DNA of 64,000 bases from NCBI GenBank assembly GCA_023634235.1, contig JAMKCF010000003.1, forward strand, positions 13,300,742-13,364,741, read 5' to 3'. The number at the start of each line of letters is the position of its first letter. Within the stretch, counting starts at the first letter, position 1. The notes beneath the pieces were generated by a model. The model ran no database searches and had not been told where the DNA came from. It saw nothing but the letters and a program-made list of their open reading frames with translations. Source of the stretch: Pisaster brevispinus (Eukaryota; Echinodermata; Asteroidea; Forcipulatida; Asteriidae). Position numbers and translations under genes: made by a program. This document shows positions 9,601 through 17,968 of this stretch, piece after piece.

Positions 9601-12600
9601 GAAAACTAAATGTCCACATTGTTTTAATAACCTGTATTTCTGGTGATGCACAGTGTCTGTAAAACTCCTGGATTGTAACATACGGGAAGGTCTAGGTCTA
9701 GAAGCAGCGGAGCAACTGGAACGGGAGACCACGCGCGCGAGCCGAGTGTCGAAGCCACGAGGGCCTTGTTCAACTTGTTTGCATTTTTTGGTCATTGGAG
9801 TCACAAATAGTGAAACAAAAACAGTTTTCAGCAAGATGTTTTTATGTATAAGTTTGTAAACAACCAACTTCCTAAATCATTACACAATCTTTTTCTTTTT
9901 AACAGCACCGTATATGATTATAATACTAGGTCATCATCTAAATTACATGTTCCCCTATTTAGATCAACTCTTTCCCAACACACAATTTCTTTCACTGGAC
10001 CAAAAAACTGGAATTATCTTCTACCATCAATTACTAATTGCCCCTCAATTAGCTCATTTAAATACCGACTAAAAACATTTTTACTAAATTCCCAACATAA
10101 TTGATTGATTTGCTTTTTTATACTGGTAGTTGGCTTAGCCGTTACTTACTTACTTACTCATCTATGTTGTCTAATTCGTATTGTTTGTTTAATTATTAGT
10201 CCCTTTGTTTACTTCGCATACATGTTCTGCTCCAGCGTTATATATACCTTGTTTAACCATGGTTAAACCTTTATGTTATGTAGTTATCTACTGTAACGGT
10301 TAGTATTTATTTATTCGTCTATTTAGTGCTGTTATCCTGTTTTGTTGTGTATTGTTGTAACGGGCACATCCACCACAAGCCTCGGCTTTTAGGATGATGC
10401 CTCCATGTGAATGTGGAAATAAATGTTATATTGATTGAGTTTTCACTGTTTTAAAGCATTGAGTTTTGGTCATAACTTGTATGTAAACAAGTACCTGATG
10501 ATACACACGACAAGACGTTTGCTATTTTGTATATTTGTTAATTTGCATAATGTGTTAATGTATGCTGACCTGCTGACCCCCGTCGTTTCTGATTGGTTTG
10601 GACTTTTGCTACCGTTTGGGTATAAAGAAAATATAAAGAATATAAAGAAAAACATTAGAAACCACAAACAAGTTGGAAAAGGTCCTCATGGCTTTGCCAC
10701 TCACGTGGGTGGTCTCCACTTCCAGTCGCTTAGGATCGGGGCTCTACGAAACTGTCCAAGCCACGAAGGCCTTGACAAAAGGTTAGGGGGACCCAGACCG
10801 GCAAGCCATTTCCAGGAATTTTCACATTCAACAAATCTCATCCCTGATTACCAGACATTACAAGTAGATGTATTCTTCATGTGGAAACTAAGGCCAGATC
10901 TGAGTTGGCGGCTACAGCTACAGCTACGGCTATGACTGTTGCTAAGGGTTTTGCCAAGGACGTCCTATACTTCAATGCATGGTGACAAAGCGACCCAGCC
11001 GTAGCCGTAGCTGTAACTGCAATTTCGGACACGGCCTAAGAGTAGTATTTTTGGGATTTATTTCTGCAGTTAAAGAAGGTTTTGAATACGGTGAGCAAGC
11101 ATGAATTCCGCCCTTATGAGGTTGCCCTGGTGACGTGGGAAAATGAACACATCAACTTCTCCTACGGCAGGTCAGTATAGAAAGAAAATTTAAAATTCTC
11201 AATTCAATTTATTTTCATTCTTACTTGGTACATTTTTGAAATATCAAGAATTTTTAAAGGGTGTGTACTACATTGGTAAGATTGAAAATAGAAATGTTTA
11301 AAGATTTGCTCATAACCTGCATGGTAAAATGACGGTCTCGCTGTTTTTGTCAAAATCTATATTGACTGAATAGTGTTACTGCCATAGATAGCTCAGTTTG
11401 TGGAAGTGCCGGCTCGTTAATCCGGAGGTTGCAGGTTCAAGTCCCGCTCTAGTCATTTTTGCTTTCTTCCACCAAAAATTTACTCAGCCAGTTTCCCTGG
11501 TGTTTTATTACGTGTCATTTTCTTTTAAAAATTGACAGTCAGGGTACTAAGTTGACGGAAGAGGCAATCATTCTGGATGAGAGCAAAGACACAGAGGCTG
11601 TGATGCTAGAAAAGTTTGCGTTCTCAAACGCAATGGCATTGTCAGGTAGGACAACACATCCCACTGTGATCATCTCTCAGTGACGGTTGTTTGCCATGAA
11701 TTCAATCTGGGGCAGAGCTTTGCTAATTCCTTGAAGGAATTCGAGGTGAGAGGAGGAAGGGTTGTATTAGAGGAAGGTGCAGGCAGAGTTACCTATTTTA
11801 GGCTTTGTTACACAACCATGATAATATTGTGTATTTATTGTGTGCTTTTCGAGCCACATAGGACCCTCAAATCGCCTCTACGTAATTATGCCTGTTTATT
11901 TGTCCCCAAGCATTCCTCAAACCATTTCAACTCCTTAGGAGTATGCAGCACCGGCTGTCGAATGGGTGTACAGGTTGCTAATCATTCACATCAACAATCC
12001 CTACCCTCGCAGGTACCTCGTTTAATCCTGGGTGATGAGAAGCATTTACAGTTAAGTGTCTTGCTCACAGACACAAGTGTCATGACCGGGATTCGAACCC
12101 ACACTCCTGTGACTTGGCCACCAGAATTTGAATACTCGGCCATTACATGTCAAGAAATCTTAATATTTATAGAAGTTAACTTTACATAGTTCTGATTTAA
12201 TGAAGATTGGAGCTTCTCAAAGATGCTCAAAACTTCATGCTGCACTTTCCACTAAACTCTAAGGAAGCTTAATGGTGTCACTATGATGTGTAATATAAAT
12301 CTAATGCTTTATTGTTACAGTAAAACTTGGCATATGGGAGACATACGTTGACAAATTTACAGACTCTTTGGAGAGTATTCCCGAGGTATGTATGCAACAG
12401 AAATAGTCAACTGTAAACTGTCTGCATTTTCGAGAAGCTTGTTCCACGAATCTAATTATCAGATTTCCCAAACTAAGTCTACACCCCTATCTTCAACTAA
12501 TTTACATGTTACTGTTCAGTCCGTTTTCTGAAATGTGGCAAGCACAAAATAAGCCCCTTGCATATGACATCACATGCCCAAAATAGTGCCCTCACTGGGG

Positions 12601-15600
12601 TCAATGAAGACCTATCACTGGCTGAGAGTGTCAATTGGTTGACCTCAGCAATGGCGGCCAATGCAAGGGGTTAGTGAAAGGTTTCCAGAACTTGGAGTCT
12701 TAGTTGCTCCCCTAATCTTGGTTTGTCTTCCCTACCTGACCTACCTCAAGCTGACTCCATGTATCTAAATGTCGTAACCACCCATTATGGCTATTGAGCA
12801 TTTTCTCTCATTGCACCAGTCTGATGAAACAAGCTAACCCAGCGACATCACAAACAATTACTCACTCAACATATTATTTCATACTCATTTTAAGAAACTT
12901 CTGTTTACTGCACGTTAACATTGCTTTTTGGGTGTAATTTTCTGTAAAGAGATAATAATAATAATAGTAATACACTGCTTTTATATAGCGCTTCACACAG
13001 ATAGTCTCGAAGCGCTTTACAAGAAAAAAATATAAAAAATAAAAAATCAATACAAAGTATCTTTTTCTGTAGCGCCTTGAGTAATCTTTTATTAGAAAGT
13101 GCGCTTTATAAGTTTATATTATTATTATCATTATTATTGTTATTATTATTATTACCCCATATTAAGAGTCTCAAGCGCGGCCACCGCCTGACGATGTCCC
13201 GCGTGGAGGTGATGCAAAAGACGGGGGAGCTGTTCTCCCTCAGACATCAGATCAATCTCAGCTCTGACCTCCTCATCTCACCTGACTTCTACTGGGACAG
13301 GGATAACTTGGATGCATTGTACAATAAGACCTGTCAGTTCTACAGCATCGGGAGAAGGACAAGGGTAAAATATCCTTGAGTTTGTTTGGGTTTTTTTTAT
13401 GGAGCATTGAGGCTGGCTTTGTGGTTTTTACCCTGTCTTTCATCTTTGTGGACCCCGGTTCAAGTTCTCCTTCGGACCAGAGCCTTGCATATGGATTGGG
13501 TTTCCAGTCCCTACCTGATAGAGTTGCATTCAGGTTACGAACATTCAGGTTGGCTTTGTGGTTTTTACCCTGTCTTTCATCTTTGTGGACCCGGTTCGAG
13601 TTCCCCTTCGGCGGACCAGAGCCTTGCGTGTGGGTTGGGTTTCCACCTACCTACCTGATGGAGTAGGATTTTTCCCAGTTTTGGGTTTTTTCCTCCTACA
13701 TCTTACACTGAGATTTCTTTAACCATCTTCACTTCCCAGGTATCTTCAAGCCTATGGGTTGCATTGCAAGGCATCTTCAATGATCCCTTGGTTTCATCAC
13801 CAGGGCCTAGTTTTATGGCTCTGCTTACCGTAAGCAAAGAATCTGCGCTTGCGGAAGCAGGGAGTTCCGCACTTACGTCAAGCGTATTTCACGGGTTAGC
13901 GGTGAATTTTTGCTTGTGCGCGTTTGTACTCCACGTTATGAATCATTCTTCGCTTACACAGCTAGTAGAGAAATTCGGCACTTGCACAGTAAGCGGAGAA
14001 TGGTGATTGCAAGCGCAAAAGTTGGCGTTAAGCAGAGCCAGGAAATTGGGCCCAGAAAGATGTACATGTAGTAATAATTATTATCACTTTATTTTTGGGG
14101 CCTATTAAAGTTTGATTTTTTGTTTTACTTTCTCAAAACACCTGGGTCCAATTTCATAAAGCATGTAAGCACAAAAACTTGCTAAGCACATACAAATCTT
14201 GCTTAGCAGAAACAGGTTACCAGCCAACATTCCATAAAGTTTACTCTATTGCCACTGGTACCCTGCTCATTTCTTGCTAAGTAAAGAAATTTGCCAAGCA
14301 AAAATTTTCTGCTTAACAGCTTTATGAAATTGGGCCCTGCCAGGAACCCCAAGATGTGTCCCTTCTGGTCAAATCCAGTTTTATGAGTCGTTCTTGTCAC
14401 ACAGGTAACTAATGAGAAACTCAACCACTGCTCAGAACTTGTGGAACTCATGAGGACTCACCTGAGTGAACGTCACTCACTAAAACTGGAATGGATGATC
14501 ATCCTTCTCATTGCTGTTGAGGTGAGCAAGGCGCCCGACTAAAAATGTATTCTTCCACCAAAATTATACAAGTCTAAGTTCTTGACTCTCTCTGTGAGTC
14601 CATACTTATTTAATTTTCTGCCTTGTAGAAAGAATGTATTTATGGTTACTTCTTTAAATTAATGTTTTGACTATGTATTGTTTGGAAATGTTCATGAGGT
14701 ATGGAAATAAAGGTGAGTTTTGAATTGAATTGATTTGAATTTTGAATCGAATTGAAATTGAGTCATTTTTAAAGAAGACGTATTGCAACAGTGACATTTC
14801 AAGGAGTGATCGCTCAATTTGAATTCATCAGACGGGATCCAGTGTTGCTATGTCACATGGGTTTGGGGCAAGCTTTTGCCATAGCAACCTCGAAATCAGC
14901 AAAGACTGGTATCCTTGTGCCTCACACTTCATTGAGAATTGTGTATGGGGTACTTCCTCTCTTATGCAACGAAGAAAAGCTTGCCCCTATTACCATGTGA
15001 TCAATGCAACACTGGATGTAGTCTGAGGAATTCAAGTGGAGCATTCACTTGTGACTGAACGAGGCATTGTACCAGACAAACATAAGCTGAAATGGATTGG
15101 CAGGCAGTCAGAAGTCATACAGCCATAGAGCCAGCGATCTACAATCCCGGCCTTATCTCGTTGGGGCCTCGCCCCCGGCCCCCTGATCAATGTTGGCTCT
15201 CATTGTGTGGTTTGCTCTCCAGCTGGGGTTAAATGTCACGCGGCCCAAGCAGTTTGGCCGGGATTGTAGCTCTGTTTAATAAGCCTCATGGGAAGCCACA
15301 TTGTAAGGGGATCACCTAATGGGGATGCAACTTTTTCTTTGAATTTCTGGTTTACATACCACGAGCGAAACTGATTGGGTATTTACATGTTTACAACTTT
15401 GGGGCGGACAAAGATAAATTGACTAGAGCAGTATTTAAACCTGCAACCTCTGAATTTCTGTGCTAGCGCTCTTCCAACTACATAATCTATTTAGAATGTA
15501 GTATATCTAGTCAGGTAGTGTAGTTGTTAAGACTTCTGGAAAAACGAAGAAGTATTTTTTGAGTAAAATTCGATGTATTTTTTTTCTTTATTTTCATGTG

Positions 15601-15718
15601 TCAGGTTGTATTTGAAGTAGTCCATTACATTCAGAGGTATCTGGAGGACGGCAGCCAGGCTCTACCACCTGAGAGTGCTAGTGGCAATAACAAAGAAGTG
15701 CTGGATGGACGCAGGTGA
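6700..15718 (+). CDS. RMND1: RMND1 (DUF155), mitochondrial inner-membrane translation factor
   Basis: Nine coding exons: 6700-7203, 7902-8010, 9267-9391, 11070-11170, 11539-11645, 12321-12385, 13167-13364, 14405-14521 and 15605-15718. All junctions are GT-AG and keep phase; the product is 479 aa (human 449). Exon 1 is an Arg-rich, acid-poor presequence typical of mitochondrial import. The DUF155 core follows: [13 protein letters not shown] (exon 2), [13 protein letters not shown] (exon 3), [12 protein letters not shown] (exon 4), [19 protein letters not shown] (exons 5-6), then [21 protein letters not shown] and [14 protein letters not shown] (exon 7). A C-terminal membrane segment ([11 protein letters not shown], about residues 432-450) spans exons 8-9, followed by a hydrophilic tail of about 25 residues beyond the human end. 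In mammals RMND1 forms an inner-membrane complex needed for mitochondrial translation. Introns are full of repeats. The GTG at 6685 is not the start; ATG 6700 fits. Confidence 0.95.
7368..7437 (+). repeat. Uninterrupted copy of the repeat that hosts the LINE at 9831
   Basis: About 70 bp (ttggtcattgaagtcacaaatagtg...cattgagttttggtc) match 9789-9830 joined to 10446-10471. This copy lacks the LINE and shows its pre-insertion target 'agttttca' only once. It lies in RMND1 intron 1. The rest of that intron (7204-7367 and 7438-7901) is AT-rich and unremarkable. Confidence 0.8.
8055..8545 (+). mobile_element. tRNA-derived SINE interrupted by MITE family B
   Basis: The A-box-like 'gtggctgagtggtctaagcac' at about 8062 is separated from the B-box-like 'ggtgggtttgaatc' at about 8366 by a family B element (8097-8357, ends 'tgggccaaatttcatggctctgctta' and 'gagcagagccatgaaaatgggccc'). 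The SINE body follows: 'gtgacacttgtgtctttgggcaagatac', 'tgcttctcatta' and 'gcagccggtgctgcatactcccaaggagttgag'. The MITE sits between the two polymerase III promoter boxes. RMND1 intron 2. Confidence 0.8.
8916..9010. repeat. 95-bp hairpin element
   Basis: Arms 'gtggcctgacgtttcaaccc' and 'gggtcgaaacgtcaggccac' are inverted repeats extended by 'agcagagtgttt' and 'agactctgct'. A second hairpin, 'cgaaggctaaaatgccttcg', lies at the centre. Probably a short non-autonomous element in RMND1 intron 2. Confidence 0.85.
9695..10745. mobile_element. Element with about 70-bp terminal inverted repeats, hosting a LINE
   Basis: The left arm, about 9700-9777 (gcaactggaacgggagacca...ggccttgttcaacttgtttg), is the imperfect inverse of the right arm, about 10663-10735 (caaacaagttggaaaaggtc...tggtctccacttccagtcgc). 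The interior matches 7368-7437 once the LINE at 9831-10437 is removed. Outer ends are approximate. RMND1 intron 3. Confidence 0.7.
9831..10437 (+). mobile_element. 5'-truncated LINE (non-LTR retrotransposon), 3' end only
   Basis: An 8-bp duplication AGTTTTCA flanks the insert exactly (9823-9830 and 10438-10445). The insert has an open frame from its first bases to a stop at 10104. This frame shows the C-terminal pattern of LINE reverse-transcriptase proteins ([51 protein letters not shown]). About 330 bp of 3' UTR follow, ending 'gaaataaatgttatattgattg', a tail of short repeats rather than poly(A). The upstream ORF and catalytic RT domains are absent, so it cannot move by itself. The clade is not assigned. 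Confidence 0.9.
10888..11040. repeat. Palindromic element in RMND1 intron 3
   Basis: Arms 'aaggccagatctgagttggc' and 'aatttcggacacggcctaag', with the inner pair 'gctacagctacggctatg' and 'ccgtagccgtagctgtaac', form a long imperfect inverted repeat with a loop of about 50 bp. It ends only 30 bp before RMND1 exon 4. Confidence 0.75.
11381..11456 (+). mobile_element. tRNA-like SINE head
   Basis: The 'tagctcagtttgtggaagtgccgg' A-box-like and 'ggttgcaggttcaagtcccgctctagtca' B-box-like blocks resemble a tRNA gene. No 7-bp acceptor stem can be paired, so it is not a functional tRNA. A sister copy lies at 47430-47508. Confidence 0.7.
11903..12152 (-). mobile_element. tRNA-derived SINE, minus strand
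   Basis: Read on the minus strand it carries the B-box 'gggttcgaatcccggtcatgacacttgtg' and then 'gagcaagacacttaac', 'aggagttgaaatggtttgaggaatgc'. It is the same family as 8055, 32344, 33365, 39411, 40575 and 46068. RMND1 intron 5. Confidence 0.8.
12950..13156. repeat. AAT/ATT microsatellites framing a 'gcgctt' stem-loop repeat
   Basis: 'ataataataataatagtaat' precedes 'ttttatatagcgcttcac...gaagcgctttac'; a second block, 'tgtagcgccttgag...agtgcgctttataag', runs into '(att)n'. Paired gcgctt stems with ATT tails are a common invertebrate dispersed repeat. It ends about 10 bp before the RMND1 exon 7 acceptor (13165-13166). Confidence 0.7.
13803..14053. mobile_element. MITE family B, copy B4
   Basis: Starts 'gggcctagttttatggctctgcttacc' and ends 'gttaagcagagccaggaaattgggccca'. 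The interior matches B1, including 'tttcacgggttagcggtgaa' and 'tcattcttcgcttacacagctag'. RMND1 intron 7. The same intron (13380-13660) also holds a local duplication of about 125 bp around 'ttgtggtttttaccctgtctttcatctttgtgg'. Confidence 0.85.
14143..14338. mobile_element. MITE family A, copy A2
   Basis: The left end 'tgggtccaatttcataaagc' and right end 'agctttatgaaattgggccc' are inverted repeats. The interior shows 'gcttagcagaaacaggttaccagccaa' and 'actggtaccctgctcatttcttgcta'. It ends 66 bp before RMND1 exon 8. Confidence 0.85.
14590..14765 (+). repeat. Possible LINE 3' end with 'gaatt' repeat tail
   Basis: 'catgaggtatggaaataaaggtgag' followed by simple repeats of 'ttttgaattgaattga' resembles the 3' end of the LINE at 10437 (atgtggaaataaatg plus a short repeat tail). 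No coding remnant is visible, so this is tentative. Confidence 0.3.
15139..15269. mobile_element. Short element with 14-bp inverted repeats
   Basis: The perfect ends 'ctacaatcccggcc' and 'ggccgggattgtag' bound a 131-bp GC-rich block in RMND1 intron 8. Upstream, 14770-15000 contains a second inverted pair (ggggcaagcttttgcc and gaaaagcttgcccc) with an unrecognised 69-codon frame that I do not call a gene. Confidence 0.6.
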
Positions 15719-15770
15719 TATTCACTCCAAGTTCGGGGGGAGACTACGTCTGTTTTGATTTGTTGCTGCC

Positions 15771-15776
15771 AATAAA
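15771..15776 (+). other. Poly(A) signal of RMND1
   Basis: AATAAA lies 53 bp after the RMND1 stop codon at 15716-15718. This predicts a very short 3' UTR that ends before the pogo-like element starting at 15825. Confidence 0.75.
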
Positions 15777-15824
15777 ATGGGTATTGATCGTGTCACCAAA
15801 CACCTTTGTTATATTCGCTGTATA

Positions 15825-16184
15825 CAGTCGACTCTCATTAATACGAGGTCCGCCGGACTGGCCCGTTTTCTTCGTATTATCCGAACCTCGTCTTAAACGC
15901 AGCGCACTATTTACACGTACATGTATACACACATCGTCATGGTGCATGCACTACACGCGTGTCTAGGCTAGAACAGAGCGGTTTGATTCCTAGAATTCCA
16001 ATACATTTTGTCATCATGGGGCCGCAAAAATACCTCATATTATCCGTGTTCTCGTTACGACCATGCTCGTATCTTCTGTTTTTTAAGACAAAGAAACACG
16101 CATGGGACAGTTCAGGACCGGTGAAATACCTCATAAAAACCGGCGTCTCGTATCTTCCGAGCTCGTATTAACAAGAGTCGACTG
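15825..16184. mobile_element. pogo/Tigger-like MITE (Tc1/mariner), TA duplication
   Basis: The inverted ends 'cagtcgactctcattaatac' and 'gtattaacaagagtcgactg' are flanked by TA (15823-15824 and 16185-16186). The 'CAGTCGACTCT' start is the known pogo/Tigger type tip. Inner cctcgt...acgag motifs echo the ends. At 360 bp with no transposase it is non-autonomous. It lies between the convergent 3' ends of RMND1 and TEKT1. Confidence 0.85.
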
Positions 16185-16323
16185 TATGTATTCAGTAATT
16201 AACATGATAACGGCTTTTGAATAAACACAAAACGTAATGTTCACTTTCTGAAAGGTTTTCTGCAGGTGTTTACTGTAGAAGAAATTGTGATGAGCAATGC
16301 TTTCAGCTGGACAGGTTTATATA

Positions 16324-16379
16324 GGGTGCGTTCGATTAGCCACCCCTGAAACACATGGGGAAGCTAATCGAATGCACCC
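16324..16379. repeat. 56-bp hairpin
   Basis: 'gggtgcgttcgattagc' and 'gctaatcgaatgcaccc' pair almost perfectly around a 22-bp loop. Confidence 0.8.
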
Positions 16380-16414
16380 ATAATAATGGAGGAAGGAAGA
16401 GAACAAGTGGGTTC

Positions 16415-16610
16415 TGGACCCAGTTTCATCATAGAGCGACTTTAAGCACAAAGAGTAGCACAATCAAAGCGAAATTATGCTTACCAGAATAAGGTTACCG
16501 GTCAAAATACCATGTCACATTTTCAGTTTTTAACTGGTATTCTGCTCATTTCGGCTTAGCCGAAAGTTGTTAAGCAATATATTCTGCTTAAAAAGCTCTA
16601 TGAAACTGTG
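16415..16610. mobile_element. MITE family A, copy A3 (diverged)
   Basis: The left 'tggacccagtttcatcatagagc' and right 'ttaaaaagctctatgaaactgtg' ends, with 'ttaccagaataaggttaccggtcaaaataccatgtcac' inside, match the family. Both tips have lost the gggccc motif. Confidence 0.75.
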
Positions 16611-16727
16611 TTTAAAAAAAAGTATACAAATTGCATGATCCAAATTTCAAAGTTAGTTTACTTTTGTATGAGTTCAAATAAAAGAAATGCTGCTGAAAAA
16701 CTGTTGATATTTGTTTAAACAGTGTAC

Positions 16728-16733
16728 TTTATT
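16728..16733 (-). other. Candidate poly(A) signal of TEKT1
   Basis: Minus-strand AATAAA (in gttaataaagtacac) lies about 1.24 kb past the TEKT1 stop. It is a plausible end for a long 3' UTR, but another TTTATT at 17215 (plus sense) is nearer. Confidence 0.35.
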
Positions 16734-16924
16734 AACAACAAATACATTCTCTTTATAATCCTAAACATATTTTACAAAAAAAATACTTCTATTTACATGT
16801 TTCGTAGAGACATTACACAGCGAGTGAAATGCCCAGAATAGATTGACAATTTTTATTGTATACCCCGAATGTACAAATATTAGTTAGCTTTATAAGTGGT
16901 CAAGCAAATTTATCTCCCATTAGA

Positions 16925-17054
16925 CAGGCCTGGAATTAAACTGAGGCCACAGCCTGTGTTGTCCCTGATGCCCCTTCAAAAGTTTCCCGAAGACGGAAGT
17001 GCCTTTTGCAAAATGAAAATGGCCTAACCATTTCAAAGATGAAATTCCAGGCCT
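16925..17054. mobile_element. Repeat family M, copy M1
   Basis: The ends 'caggcctggaatt' and 'gaaattccaggcct' are inverted, with the interior 'ccccttcaaaagtttcccga' and 'tgccttttgcaaaatgaaaatggcct'. Sister copies lie at 29818-29971 and 30872-31015. This copy falls in the presumed TEKT1 3' UTR. The stretch 17055-17968 is AT-rich with no other recognisable feature. Confidence 0.7.
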
Positions 17055-17968
17055 ACTTAAATATGCCATCTTGCCTCGCTTTGCCTCGAACACACCAACC
17101 CTCTTGTGACTTATTGAAGCCATTGTTTATGAACTACGTGCTAACCTCTGCAGTGAGCCAAGCTAAGCTAGTTCTAGAGTGGGTCAAAATTACCAAAATA
17201 GAGGAAGCTTATGCTTTATTGGACGGATGCACTAGTTGTCAAGATATGGCTGTTTTAGAAACTTTGATTTTGTACGTTGTTAACATCAATTATTACCTTT
17301 TATTTTAACACTTTTTTATTTTACAACTTTTTATGTGAACAAATAAGGATTGAAATTATTAACAAATTACGTTTTCAGTGAACTGGAACTTCGGCTTGTA
17401 ATAATACGGAAGATGTAAACAAATTTGGACGGAATATTTGTTTGTTTAAAATTGGATAAGGTACCCAGCACACACAAAACCCCACATAATTTTACAAAAG
17501 GTAAAGTACTGAAATGCTTGCACAGTGTTATGAAAACAATCAATTCCGACAAAGTGATTGATCAATGTTTTTTTTTGTTTTTTTTTAACGAATGTTTCCA
17601 GTTAGAAGTGATCAAGGGCCAATTTCATGATCTCTGTAAAAACCACATCTTACTTTCTGGAGTAGTTTGCTCAACGTAATCAATTCTTAATACCCCCCTT
17701 CTTTAGTTTGCAAATACATGTATACAGGTTTGATGTACATGTATATAATGTTTGGCTGGCTCCCCACTCAATTTTGATCTTCAAAGATTTTTTGAAGAAC
17801 AAATAATGTGTGTAATTTCCTCAAAATCAAAGACGAGTATTTATCTGTTTTTGAATGGTAATCCAAGGGTACAAATAGAAAGAGGGTAAAGCTCGGCAGT
17901 TATTTCTATCAATGAAGCTGGCCCTGATCATCATGAGGAGATACATATCAAATTAATGCTAAGCCGTC

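Larger units (their letters stand above)
9518..10860 (+). mobile_element. Repeat family K copy, interrupted by a TIR element
   Basis: The left part (9518 to about 9690: 'gtaaagcagtcactaaagggagaaa', 'cacattg', 'agtgtctgtaaaactcctggattgtaac') and the right part (about 10775-10860: 'gggggacccagaccggcaagc', 'aatttcacattcaacaaatctcatccctg') together match the uninterrupted copy at 55797-56025 and the inverse copy at 63053-63480. The intervening DNA is a later insertion. Confidence 0.65.

Noticed and set aside
13386..13658. Two overlapping frames of about 90 codons, hydrophobic
   Set aside because: They come from a local duplication of a T-rich repeat within RMND1 intron 7.
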